NCBI GenBank assembly: GCA_000333855.2
Contig: CM007325.1
Span: 323,330-349,696 of the forward strand
DNA from: Endotrypanum monterogeii
Lineage: Eukaryota > Euglenozoa > Kinetoplastea > Trypanosomatida > Trypanosomatidae
Direction: 5' to 3'
DNA length: 26,367 nucleotides
In this document: positions 16,601-26,029 of the stretch, one piece after another
Position numbering within the stretch: position 1 is the first letter of the stretch
Layout: every line of letters starts with the position of its first letter
The notes under the pieces: generated by a model
The model's database searches: none
The model's input: the letters and a program-made list of their open reading frames with translations, nothing else
Told to the model about the DNA's origin: nothing
Made by a program: the position numbers and the translations under genes

Positions 16601-19249
16601 ATGCTGCAGCGAAGCGTCAGGGTCTCCGGCAAAGAAACATCTCCGTTTCGGGGAAATCTGTCAATTGGTAAAGCACCTTTCCGCCCCCCTTCATGGTCAC
16701 GCCTGCACAAAGTAGGAAAAAATGGGCGCCTTTTTTTGATTCTTTCTCTGCTCATAGTGATCATTCTCACGTATCCTACGGTGTATTTTATGCGGGCGCT
16801 TAACAGCAGCAAAGCACTACTGGATCCTGTCGACGCGCCATCGACACGCGTCTCTGAGACACCGCGAAATGCGACTGTGAAAGACTCCCCCACCGAAGGC
16901 GGCAGCCCCCACCAGCGGGAGACGTCGACGGGGAAGAAGCAGAGGAGGAATGGCTTTTACCCGACTTATTGGGAGGTCGAAGACCGAAACCTACCGCGGC
17001 TGACAAAGAAGACTTTGGAGTCTTGGTTTGAGCACGGAAGACACGTGGCGACGTCCTCGATGCCGACGGATGTCGCTGAGGAGCTCATATCCACGCATGC
17101 CTGGGACACTGACGGCGACAGCAACGAAGACGCCGACCTCTTCGACAGTCTCTCATTTCTCTACCCACCAGCACAGCAGATGCGGTACTACCGCTCGGCG
17201 ATGGACACAATTCTTCGTCACGGTCCCCGTGTTGCGGGGTCAAAGCGCGATACCCTCCTGCAGTACCTCGTCGACGAAGGGCTGGGACGTCGAAGGTATG
17301 ATGCGCTACGGCACGTCTATCATCCAGCGCCACCGCACCTCAATCCCCACGGGCAGGAGCTTCTCGAAAAGGCAAGTACTGCATGGCCACACGCACCGAA
17401 CCTCACTGCCGCGCCGGACGATGACGTGGCGGGCGGCGAACCGGGATGGCGATGGTCGCTGAGCTGGGACAACTTCACAACCGATATTCCCATCCGCGTG
17501 GAGGGTAGCTCGCGCGTCGAGATGCAGAACCTGGTGTTTCGGTTCCCTGGCGGGTCGCAGTTCCGCCGCAAGCAGCGAGCAATGACGGCGCCAGCAGCCG
17601 TGGATGCGGTCAAGGACACACTCGATGAGTTCGTCGGCGCTGTGCCCAACCGCCAGCACACACCCGCTGATCAGAATGAGGAAGTCATGTACTCGCAGGA
17701 GACCCTTCTGCGGCAGGTGGAGGACAACATCCCATCCAACCCCCGCTCTGCTGTGGAGCGCGGGGTGCCGGGCACGCGGGTCGTCCTGTCGCAGGAGGCG
17801 AATGGTGTGCGGGTGCCACTGAAGCCGAGCCTCTCAGCGCCAGCGGCCGAACCGGCAACGAGACAGCCCATGAAGCATGTGGTTCTCGCTGCGCACTGGG
17901 ATTCGAAGTACTTCGACAACACCAGCGCCGCCTTCCTCGGCGCCTGCGACTCGGCCATGCCGACGGTGTTTCTTCTTCGGATCATTAAGAACATCGCCGT
18001 GTTGACCGACGTGGCAGAGGCACTGACAGAATCCTTCAAAGCGGAGCGGTCTGGGAAAACAGGCGATGACGCAGGGATAGCGGTGCCAGGGCTCACAAGC
18101 ACCTTCCGCAACTCCACAACGGAGGCCGAAGTGCGAGAGCGGCTGGCGGCACTTCTTTCACCAGCCCATCATGCACTTCTGTACCAATACTTCTTCGCAC
18201 GCCCGTACAGCGTTGGCGGTGAGCCACTGACTCCTTCGGAGGCCCACCTTCAAAACCACGCAACAAAAATTGAGGTAGACGTGCGTATGTGGTTAGACTG
18301 GGTGCAGCACCTGCCCATCATCTCTGTGATATTATTCGACGGCGAGGAAGCCTACAAACAATGGTTCGGGGATGACAACACCTACGGATCTAGGCATCTG
18401 GCACAGAAGTGGCGCAGGACCACCTCGGTGATGCGGACACGATACTCTGATGGACCGCAGTCCCTCTACGATTCGATCGATCTTTTTGCCCTCTACGACC
18501 TCATGGGCACTCCAGGGACACCATTTCATAATATCTTCCCGACGCAAAGTGGCATCTTCTATGCAAGCCTTGTGCAGCGCGAGACGGAGCTTCGCCGCCG
18601 GGCAATGAAGTGCACTTCAGCCATCTCCGCAGAGCTCCTGTGGCGGTACCACGAAATCACCACCTCTCTCGAGGCAGAAGCTCGCCTGAAGGCCGACCCT
18701 TTTCTTCGCGTGCTCGGCCCCTCGCCGCACGTGGCTGTCGCAGAGCTCAACATAGCCTACAGGAAACGACTGCTGACAGAAAACAATACGCGGTCATCGA
18801 CGACATCCCTTCCGCGGACATGGCTGATGTACGGCGCGCCGCACGAGATGCTTACCCTCCACGGCGTCGCACGCTCCACCCAGAATGTCATGCTCGTAAA
18901 GAACCCCGAGCGACTGCGGGTATACGACACTCTGAGCGCGAACGCCGCCGCCCGGAGCGACTTTGATCCGGAACAGTATCTGAACACCATCAACAGAAAC
19001 ATATTCTTTTCTCCATCCGCACAGCACGATCTGCAGCGCAGCCGAGAAACACCCCTCATCGAAGACGACCACAAGCACTGGATAGACACGCAACGTGTAC
19101 TGCATCTCATTTCCTACCCCTTTCCCGCGGCTTGGCACACACCTCAAGACGACGGAAGCAACGTGCACGACGGTACATCGACGGATCTTGCAGGACTGTT
19201 GTGGTCTACAGTGCTGGAGATGGGTGACTACTGGACGCGTAGATTATGA
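16601..19249 (+). CDS. Membrane-anchored glutaminyl cyclase (glutaminyl-peptide cyclotransferase, M28 fold)
   Basis: The protein has 882 residues from the ATG at 16601; upstream the frame extends only from a GTG. A basic N-terminus is followed by a membrane segment at about residues 44-64 (LFLILSLLIVIILTYPTVYF), giving a type II Golgi-like anchor. The catalytic domain shows the glutaminyl cyclase signature in order: VVLAAHWDSKYF, then FLGACDSAMP with zinc ligand Asp450; ILFDGEEAY with Glu582 (acid/base) and Glu583 (zinc ligand); YGSRHLAQKW; LFALYDLMGTPG with Asp633; IEDDHKHW (821-827); and FPAAWHTPQDD with Trp845 and zinc ligand His846. All core zinc and catalytic residues are present. By family it converts N-terminal Gln or Glu of secreted proteins to pyroglutamate. 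It is more than twice the length of animal enzymes (about 360-380 residues). The extra length is an N-terminal region of about 370 residues and inserts inside the catalytic domain. An M28 aminopeptidase is less likely because of the W-H-T and D-G-E-E-A contexts. Confidence 0.95.
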   Translation: MLQRSVRVSGKETSPFRGNLSIGKAPFRPPSWSRLHKVGKNGRLFLILSLLIVIILTYPTVYFMRALNSSKALLDPVDAPSTRVSETPRNATVKDSPTEGGSPHQRETSTGKKQRRNGFYPTYWEVEDRNLPRLTKKTLESWFEHGRHVATSSMPTDVAEELISTHAWDTDGDSNEDADLFDSLSFLYPPAQQMRYYRSAMDTILRHGPRVAGSKRDTLLQYLVDEGLGRRRYDALRHVYHPAPPHLNPHGQELLEKASTAWPHAPNLTAAPDDDVAGGEPGWRWSLSWDNFTTDIPIRVEGSSRVEMQNLVFRFPGGSQFRRKQRAMTAPAAVDAVKDTLDEFVGAVPNRQHTPADQNEEVMYSQETLLRQVEDNIPSNPRSAVERGVPGTRVVLSQEANGVRVPLKPSLSAPAAEPATRQPMKHVVLAAHWDSKYFDNTSAAFLGACDSAMPTVFLLRIIKNIAVLTDVAEALTESFKAERSGKTGDDAGIAVPGLTSTFRNSTTEAEVRERLAALLSPAHHALLYQYFFARPYSVGGEPLTPSEAHLQNHATKIEVDVRMWLDWVQHLPIISVILFDGEEAYKQWFGDDNTYGSRHLAQKWRRTTSVMRTRYSDGPQSLYDSIDLFALYDLMGTPGTPFHNIFPTQSGIFYASLVQRETELRRRAMKCTSAISAELLWRYHEITTSLEAEARLKADPFLRVLGPSPHVAVAELNIAYRKRLLTENNTRSSTTSLPRTWLMYGAPHEMLTLHGVARSTQNVMLVKNPERLRVYDTLSANAAARSDFDPEQYLNTINRNIFFSPSAQHDLQRSRETPLIEDDHKHWIDTQRVLHLISYPFPAAWHTPQDDGSNVHDGTSTDLAGLLWSTVLEMGDYWTRRL

Positions 19250-19315
19250 ATAATAATCGTCATCAAAATAGACGCAAGCAGTAGGGAATCGATTGAGAAG
19301 ATACTTGGACGAGGG

Positions 19316-19353
19316 GGAGGGGGAAGGGAGGGGAGGGGAGGGGAGGGGAGGGG
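19316..19353. repeat. (GGGGA)n pentanucleotide repeat
   Basis: Tandem GGGGA units form a G-rich tract on the + strand just after the glutaminyl cyclase stop. It could form a G-quadruplex in the 3' UTR or in DNA. Confidence 0.85.
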
Positions 19354-20247
19354 TGAAGGAACATCACAAACCTCACCTACTGTCACCATAACACTCTGGT
19401 GAGCCGAGATCATGTTCCCTTGAAGATGGATGGGCACCTTTTCCCACGCCCCCTCTTGCATGGTTTGTTATCCCATCCTGAACGGTGCCCCCCTCCCCAG
19501 CCCCTGTCACCACGTCGGCACTCGCCAGCGTCTTCTCGTTCATAGATATCGGAATAACCTCACTGCACCCACACATCGAGAAGATGGGGGGAAGGGCGGG
19601 TGGGATGGAGTTCTCAACGATATTCGGTGCATACAGCTTTATGGCGTCATGCCCACTACATATGTCCGCGATCATATTTGGTATGACGCTGAGTTGGAGC
19701 AACCTGTGGCAAAGCATATCTGCACTGTTCACGCATAATGGAGCATATCCCGGGCTGCCTTGAGCTCATCCTCTTCTATCACCACTGCTTACTGGCGTGG
19801 AGCCTGCGCAGGTCCGAGGGATAGCCCGCGTGTCGATTATACGAAGCAGAGACTCCCCCTCTTCGCCAAATCAATATCATATTTATTTCAAAGTGCACAT
19901 ACGCAGCTTCCCCATACCACGTTATGAACCGAGCAGGTATATATGTACGAGTGGTGCATTGAAGGGCAGCGCAGGGCGCACTCGCACTGCATCCTGTAGC
20001 ATAACTCCTACGTAGAGCACATCAACAATGACACCAAAAAAAAAAAAACACAAAGCACATACATGTCATGATTATGGTGTATTGTGGCCTTCTCCATCCT
20101 CGGGGCTGCTCCAATAGCGCGCACGCACGCACGCACACTCCTCCTTCTGCACTCTCTCCCACCAATCGAACATCCCCACCTCCGATCTCCCCCGCCACTA
20201 TTTTTTTTTTTTTACATACAAAAACGGTGGTTATTTACCCCTCCCAA

Positions 20248-20263
20248 ACACACACACACACAT

Positions 20264-20295
<32 letters not shown>
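20248..20295. repeat. (CA)n microsatellite
   Basis: A CA run with one TAAA interruption near 20262-20265 lies upstream of the DPP III splice region. Confidence 0.95.
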
Positions 20296-20300
<5 letters not shown>

Positions 20301-20401
20301 ACAGCTCCTTCTCTGTGTAGATGCATTGATTCCTCTTTGATCTCCTCTTCCCTTTTCCTGTCTCCCTCGCTCATCCTCTCCTCTCCTCCTTGAGGTATCG
20401 T

Positions 20402-20438
20402 CTTTTTTTTTTTTTTTGTGCCGTTGTCGTTGTTTCAG
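20402..20438 (+). promoter_or_regulatory. Polypyrimidine tract and trans-splice acceptor AG
   Basis: A T-run (20402-20417) is followed by a TG/TC-rich stretch ending in TTTCAG, with the AG at 20437-20438. No other AG occurs before the ATG at 20502, so the 5' UTR would be 63 nt. A second T-run follows the AG. Confidence 0.65.
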
Positions 20439-20501
20439 TTTTTTTTTTTTTTGCGATTCCGTTTACCTTACCTATTTGGCTGCACGCTATTGTTACACAA
20501 T

Positions 20502-22541
20502 ATGGCAGACAATACACTTTACGTTACCCCCCGTGCGGTGCCGTACTGCACACTGGCCATCGCCAACGCCTTCCAACAACTCACACCGAAGCAGCGCCTC
20601 TACGCTCATCACATGATGGCGGCGGGGTGGTGCGGCACACCGGTGGTGGCCGAACAGCTAAGCCCCGAGTCCCTGCCGCTCCTGCGGTTCTTTTTTAAGC
20701 TTCTCAGCGCGCAACCGCTCAGCACCTTCAAGGAGAACTGCACCAAGGCTGGGCTAGACGCGGATGACGTGAATCAGTTCCTGGAGTACTTCGCCATGGT
20801 CTACTCAAACATGGGCAACTACATCTCTTTTGGCGACACCAAGTTTGTTCCATCGATTCCCAGAGAAATTTTTGCCAAGATCGCGGCGAGTGCGCCTGGG
20901 TCACCGGGGGTGGATGCCCAACTGCTGGAAGCCATCTACGATCTGGCGGAGGACAAGCGGACGCTGGGCTTTCCTCCCAAGGGTCTCACGCGGTACTACA
21001 GCCCCAATATCACCCGCGAAGATGCTGTCCTTGCGAACGACTTTCTGTCGTCAAAGAAAATGGAAGGCGTCAACACGCGCGTGTTCAAGGAAGAAGACGG
21101 CACCCTTGTCATCCGCGTCGCGGCGGCGCGGGAAAAAACGGTACCGGCAGAGGAGTTCAGGGGCCGCTCCATCGCCATGTACTACGGCGATTTCAAAGAA
21201 GAAATGACCCGCGTTGTCGCGGAGCTCCGCAAGGCACAGCCGTACGCCGAGAACAAGCTGCAATCGTGCATGTTAGATCACTATATCGAGCACTTTGAAT
21301 ACGGCGATGTGAATGCGCACAAGGAAAGTCAGAAAGCGTGGGTGAAGGATCTGGGGCCGGCGGTGGAGACAAATATCGGCTTCATCGAGACGTACCGAGA
21401 TCCCTCCGGCGTGCGGGCGGAGTGGGAGGGCTTCGTTGCGGTGGTGAACAAGGAACAGTCGAAGATGTACGCCGCCCTAGTGGCTAAAGCCGAACAGTTT
21501 ATTGCGCATCTACCATGGGGAAAGGATTTCGAGAAGAGCGTCTTCTCCAGCCCCGACTTTACAAGCCTTGACGTGCTGGGCTTCGCGTGTAGCGGCATTC
21601 CAGCAGGCATCAACATCCCGAACTATGACGACATCCGCCAGACCATCGGCTTCAAGAACGTGTACCTGTCCAACGTGGTGAGCGCGGTCACGTTCAACGA
21701 GAAGCTGAGGTACATCACCGATGCGGACTGGGTGCTATACAAGTCAAACTATCTCGTCGCGATCTCGGCAAACGTCGGCATCCACGAACTGCTAGGTCAT
21801 GGAACGGGTAAGCTGCTGTCGGAGGACAGCGACGGTACCCTCAACTTTGATCGAAAGACGGTGGACCCCATCAGCGGTGATTTGGTGGAAACGTGGTACA
21901 AACCAGGCGAGACGTACTCGAGCGTCTTCGGCAACCTTGGTAGCTCGTATGAAGAGTGCCGCGCAGAGGCAGTGTCGCTATACCTCTGCCTACTGCCAGA
22001 GCTCCTTGAGGTTTTCAACGCCAAGACAGCGGAGCAGCAGCAGGACACCATCTATATCTGCTGGCTGAGCATGATACGCGCCGGCCTGCTCGGGCTCGAG
22101 TTCTACACCCCAGAGACGCAGCAATGGCGCCAGGCTCACATGCAAGCGCGCTTCTGCATCCTCCAGGCGCTGATGCGTGCGCCAAACCCAATTGTGCACA
22201 TTACCGAGGACCCCAATGATGGTTTTATCATCTCGCTTGACCGGGAGCGTATCGCCACAGACGGGCGCCGTGCAATCGGAGAGCTGCTGGTGAACCTGAA
22301 CGTTAACAAGGCGACGGCTAACGTGAAGCGCGGCACCGCCTACTACGAGGACATGACGACAGTAAGTGACCGTTACTTGGACTACCGACAGATCATCATG
22401 GCGCGCCGCCAGCCGCGTAGGCAATACGTCCAGCCGCACACCACCCTCAGTGGGGAGGATGTGGAGGTGCATGAATATCCCGGTTCAGTGGAAGGGGTTG
22501 TGGAGTCCTTTGTCACTCGTCACCGCGAGATTCCACTGTAG
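20502..22541 (+). CDS. DPP3: Dipeptidyl peptidase III (metallopeptidase family M49)
   Basis: The protein has 679 residues from the ATG at 20502. A GTG frame upstream lies before the predicted splice site and is excluded. The M49 zinc motif HELLGH is at residues 428-433 (His428 and His433 zinc ligands, Glu429 catalytic). The second family motif EECRAE is at 484-489 and supplies the third ligand, a Glu. Other family-like blocks are YYSPNITREDA, ETNIGFIETYRDP, GINIPNYDDIRQTIGFKNV and VETWYKPGETY. There is no signal peptide or membrane segment, so it should be cytosolic. By family it removes dipeptides from the N-termini of short peptides, completing protein turnover after the proteasome. The length is slightly below the human enzyme (about 737 residues) and it appears intact. 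It is the last gene of the + strand run. Confidence 0.97.
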   Translation: MADNTLYVTPRAVPYCTLAIANAFQQLTPKQRLYAHHMMAAGWCGTPVVAEQLSPESLPLLRFFFKLLSAQPLSTFKENCTKAGLDADDVNQFLEYFAMVYSNMGNYISFGDTKFVPSIPREIFAKIAASAPGSPGVDAQLLEAIYDLAEDKRTLGFPPKGLTRYYSPNITREDAVLANDFLSSKKMEGVNTRVFKEEDGTLVIRVAAAREKTVPAEEFRGRSIAMYYGDFKEEMTRVVAELRKAQPYAENKLQSCMLDHYIEHFEYGDVNAHKESQKAWVKDLGPAVETNIGFIETYRDPSGVRAEWEGFVAVVNKEQSKMYAALVAKAEQFIAHLPWGKDFEKSVFSSPDFTSLDVLGFACSGIPAGINIPNYDDIRQTIGFKNVYLSNVVSAVTFNEKLRYITDADWVLYKSNYLVAISANVGIHELLGHGTGKLLSEDSDGTLNFDRKTVDPISGDLVETWYKPGETYSSVFGNLGSSYEECRAEAVSLYLCLLPELLEVFNAKTAEQQQDTIYICWLSMIRAGLLGLEFYTPETQQWRQAHMQARFCILQALMRAPNPIVHITEDPNDGFIISLDRERIATDGRRAIGELLVNLNVNKATANVKRGTAYYEDMTTVSDRYLDYRQIIMARRQPRRQYVQPHTTLSGEDVEVHEYPGSVEGVVESFVTRHREIPL

Positions 22542-22650
22542 GAGTAGGGTCGCCCGCTCGTCTTATTCCTTCATCGAACTTTGCCCCCTCCATTTCTTTT
22601 CCTTTCACAGCTGTCAAGTCAGTGTGTGTTTGTGTGTGCATATAAATATT

Positions 22651-22682
22651 TATATCTATCTATATATATATAGATAGATATA
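22651..22682. repeat. 32-bp perfect AT palindrome
   Basis: A TATATCTATC arm, a central TA run and a GATAGATATA arm read the same on both strands. It lies 110 bp after the DPP III stop, in the probable 3' UTR, and could form a hairpin in RNA. Confidence 0.9.
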
Positions 22683-23542
22683 TGACTTGTATGTGACTCC
22701 GTAAACCGCGCCTGAACACAGTGAACAAAAGCGATTCCCGCATTGGTTCTTCTCCACCTTCCCCCCCGCCCCCCGAAAAAAAAAAAACATCCTTTGCTAA
22801 CTTCACGTAGGCAGCTATCACCTTGACATCAACTGAAGAAAGGAGGAGGGGGAAAAATGTCAGAAGAGATGATTCACCAATGTTTTCGTTATGAGGTGAA
22901 TGCACACACCCGATGACTTGTCTTTCACGCCGCCTTTTTTTCTTCCTCTTCGATGTCGCTCCTCCAACTCTGTCACGACATTGGATGACTCCGCTGTAGC
23001 CCCTCCCTCCCCTCTCCCTATTGCAACAAACAGAAATAAAATTGGGTTTCCCTCCTGTCCAGGTCATGTGCCTTTTCCGCTTTGCGCCCTTTCGGATCGT
23101 GAAGAGGGGAGATACACACTTGTGTGTAGGTGTACGTGGCAACCCTAGCCCCCCCCCTCATCCTCCATTCTCTCTCCCTTCTCTTTTTGCGGTGGAAGGC
23201 ATCGACTGATTTTTTTTTTTTTATGCCTTCTCTTGAAGTGTAAGTCAGTCCCACTCCCCAGACAGCCCCCCTCTCCCCGCAGGCCATATCGGGCATTTGG
23301 CGTGTCTATGAAAACAAGTGATGCCCTGAGGCAATTTTTTTTTTTTTCAATGTGTAGTTGTCGCCAAAATATATCGAGACAGCAACTCTATAAAAATATA
23401 AATGGCGCACAGGAAGTCAGCCGCCGCCCTCTCGGGTGACGCCTAAAAGCATCAATCCCTAACCGTCTACAAGGACGGCATGGGACTGTCCCCCGCCTTC
23501 TCCCTTTGATGATGATCCATCTCGCATCTGGGGTATACGACA

Positions 23543-23546
23543 CACA

Positions 23547-23585
<39 letters not shown>

Positions 23586-23590
23586 GTGTA
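23543..23590. repeat. Compound (TA)n-(GT)n microsatellite
   Basis: A TA run passes through TATG into a GT run, similar in form to the compound repeat at 4654-4718. Confidence 0.9.
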
Positions 23591-24748
23591 CGCGCGTGGG
23601 GTTATCCCTTGTTTTTTTCCCCTAGGTGATAAAGGCAACGCTGAGCATCCTCATATGAAGCTACGCAGATGTCGTTGTAAAAATGTGGACATGTAGAGTT
23701 GGCACACACGTACAGCAACAGGCGCGGGCGCTCGCAAGGGGGGAAACACATCAAAAAAAAAAACGAGAAAAATGGGGGAGTTGCTCTGCGCTAACACCAA
23801 CACAGAAAATCGACCCAACCCACACGTCGCCCCTCAATTGCTGATATGGTACCCATGCCCTCCTCCCTCCCTCGATCCAACCCGACCCAACCCACACTCC
23901 GTTCATCGAACACTCTTACACAGATTTATTTATGTTTGCCCCATCCCCTGAAGAAGGTTTCCGAGGGGACCAGAGTTACGACGTCTCCGTGTTCATTTAC
24001 CGCACCCTGCAAAGATTCCCCCCACATGCGCAGCGCCTGCGCCATCACTGCGGTCGGACCTTCCACAAACGGCGAAGGCCGTTCCATTGGTGCGCCCGCA
24101 TCCGAGGATGATGTGTTTCGGTATGTAAACGAGTGGATGTCAACCCTTTCCTCTCGATACAGACTCAGAAGCCTTCGCCCCCTCCCCTCTTCCCCACACC
24201 CACACCTTAGGGTCATCTTGGGGAGTGCTGTAGATAGGAAGATCGTGGGGCCACGGCTGGGGTGCTAAAAAAAAAAAATGCATACACAGCACACAGTGGA
24301 TACTTTAAGCAGCTACGTCTGGTTCGCATGCGCTCAATCACACCTGCTCACGTAGCCCCACCACCACCACCACACGTATATACAGCTTCTCTGCACGTCC
24401 GTCGTGAGTGCGGATATCCATGTTTGTTCCGAAAAGAGGTTTGGCAAGGTCAACCCCAGGTTACCGTAGCCATGAGGTATACAGCACCCTTGCCCCGATT
24501 GTTGAAAGTCAGCCCCCTCCATGGCCGCTTGGTGGGTGGTGTCCGCCCTTATCACCACCACTCATTGATCTTCTTTTATACTCCGTAGATCATCTTTGGG
24601 GGATGTTGACGGCAACTAAACAAGTGAATCAGCGCCATCGTTTGCGCCTCCCACCCCCACCCCGTCTCCAGATCTTGTGGGAAACGCGGAAGAGGATAAG
24701 GGGGAAACTCCCATCGAGCATGAATCTCAGGCTAGCACTTCAACCTTC

Positions 24749-24780
24749 CCGTTGTGTGCAGCGAACGCTGCACACAACGG
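24749..24780. repeat. Perfect inverted repeat, 15-bp arms, 2-nt spacer
   Basis: Arm 24749-24763 (CCGTTGTGTGCAGCG) is followed by AA and an exact reverse complement at 24766-24780. The arms are mixed-sequence and GC-richer than the AT palindromes nearby, so this is unlikely to be a by-product of simple repeats. No T-run follows on the + strand, so it is not an obvious Pol III terminator. Confidence 0.95.
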
Positions 24781-25425
24781 CTTGTTCACAAGGGTCAGCG
24801 TGCCGAGTCATTCCAGAGGCTTGGGGAGCAGGAGAATTTCAGCAGGCCCAAGTCCCTCATTGCGGCAGTAAGGAGGTCATACAGTGTCAAAGCGCGTGAC
24901 TGGTGACAGCATAGGCGGAGGAACATGAGGGAAGTCGTCTCGGGAAAGCCTCGAGAGAAGGTCCACTACAACAGCATAAGCCAAGGGGAATTGTTGGCGG
25001 AAGTCTCACTTACGATTCGAAATACCTATCAAATCCTATCGCCGCGTAAGGGTTAATCTCCTCGCACTTGGCCCCCACACTCCCGCCTTTCACGCAGCGA
25101 CGTGCATTCCGCATTCAACAACCGCCGTTTGTATGCACCTATGCATATATTCGCGCGGCCTGCCGCTGGTAAGGCGGCTCTGGTGAGGGGAGGGGGGGGT
25201 GCGCCTATGGCATGGTGTTTCGGACGCCCCTGGGTATCTCCTCTTCTCCTTCTTTTTCCGCGAACCACTCACCCAGGCGATGCTCTCAACCCACCCGCCG
25301 TGGTGTGGTGATAATTTTGTGTATCTAAGTGTAAATGGGGGGGGGTTGGGGCAAAGCACCAGCGAAAGGGAGAGGGAAAATAGCACTCCCCTTGTGCCCT
25401 TCGGCCCCCTGGGGAACTTATCACT

Positions 25426-25445
25426 GGCTGGGCTGGGCTGGGCTG
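25426..25445. repeat. (GGCTG)4 tandem repeat
   Basis: Four exact GGCTG units lie about 200 bp beyond the 3' end of the 7SL gene. Confidence 0.95.
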
Positions 25446-25648
25446 TGCGGCGGGGTCACCACGGTTGGGGGTAGTATCGTCGCCTTTCCTCGGTGTTCGC
25501 TGCCGCTGTGGGTCGCGAAAGCCGCCCGAGAGGCAACGCACGCAGACAACCGCATTACATCAGCAGGCGAATCCGCGGCACCATGTCATGATTGTTTGCC
25601 CTCTCCATGGCCGCCTTTCCGGAGCGACAAGAGCACGCTTCCAATGGG

Positions 25649-25655
25649 AAAAAAA
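25649..25655 (-). terminator. Pol III terminator of the 7SL gene
   Basis: Seven As on the + strand read as a T7 run on the - strand, at the expected distance from the 7SL 5' end. Confidence 0.8.
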
Positions 25656-25930
25656 GGCTTTGCGACGACGCACGGGGCTCAGGTGCTGACATGCTCCGCG
25701 GTGTGATTCTGCAACGGCAGACGTGCGCGGGGTGGGCTGTTCCGTTTCCGGCCTGACCCAGTCCCCCTACTTCAACGGCGGACCCGCAATCACCCCTCTG
25801 CAGGGGGGCAAGCCACGCCGACACACAGCCAAGCAGAGCACCACGTCAACGCAGCGAAACACCCTTGCTGATCCGCGTCCTCCCCGCTCCGCCCGTGAAG
25901 CCCCCGAAGGTTACAGAGCAGCGCTCCGGC
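25652..25930 (-). ncRNA. 7SL: 7SL RNA (signal recognition particle RNA)
   Basis: Read on the - strand from 25930, the 5' end folds as an SRP Alu domain. GCC (25930-25928) pairs with GGC (25902-25900). A GAGC/GCUC hairpin (25926-25916) is followed by UGUAA (25915-25911), then a CC-UUCG-GG hairpin (25910-25903). The S-domain helix 8 signature lies at 25763-25734: GGUCAGG, a CCGGAAACGG apical hairpin and GAACAGCC, the site bound by SRP54. The gene ends in a T-run (A7 on the + strand, 25649-25655), a Pol III terminator. The length of about 275 nt is usual for trypanosomatid 7SL RNA. It scaffolds the particle that delivers secretory proteins to the ER. The divergent tRNA 99 bp upstream probably provides its promoter. 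The 5' end is placed by structure and the 3' end within the T-run by inference. Confidence 0.92.
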
Positions 25931-26029
25931 TTGGGGAAAGGGCCGCCCTTTAAGCGTCATGAAAGGCGTTGTGGGCCCCCACCCTTTCAGGTTGAGTAGA
26001 AGTTGACTACACCTGCCAGTTGACAGCAA

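Larger units (their letters stand above)
19250..20501. other. Intergenic/UTR region between glutaminyl cyclase and DPP III genes
   Basis: This gap of 1.25 kb begins with a (GGGGA)n tract. The part from about 19380 to 20035 has ordinary complexity and open frames on both strands with no clear start or family. It ends in an A-run (about 20035-20048), as a degenerate retroposon would. CA tracts (20248-20295) and T-runs precede the DPP III gene. No intact gene is supported. Confidence 0.55.
22542..25651. other. Long gene-poor region at the end of the + strand gene run
   Basis: The 3.1 kb between the DPP III stop and the 7SL gene contains no convincing protein gene. It holds GT and TA tracts, a 32-bp palindrome (22651-22682), A-runs (22777-22788, 23753-23763, 24267-24279), a TA/GT compound repeat (23543-23590), a 15-bp inverted repeat (24749-24780) and GGCTG repeats (25426-25445). 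Short frames exist, for example an ATG frame at 23846-24268, but none has a recognisable domain. It is probably the 3' UTR of DPP III plus a termination region. Confidence 0.6.

Noticed and set aside
20418..20501. Hydrophobic N-terminal extension (signal peptide-like) of DPP III
   Set aside because: It comes from T-runs, begins with GTG and lies across the splice AG at 20437-20438. DPP III is a cytosolic enzyme.
25535..25953. Short protein frames over the 7SL locus
   Set aside because: The interval is explained by the 7SL RNA structure and signature. The frames are incidental.
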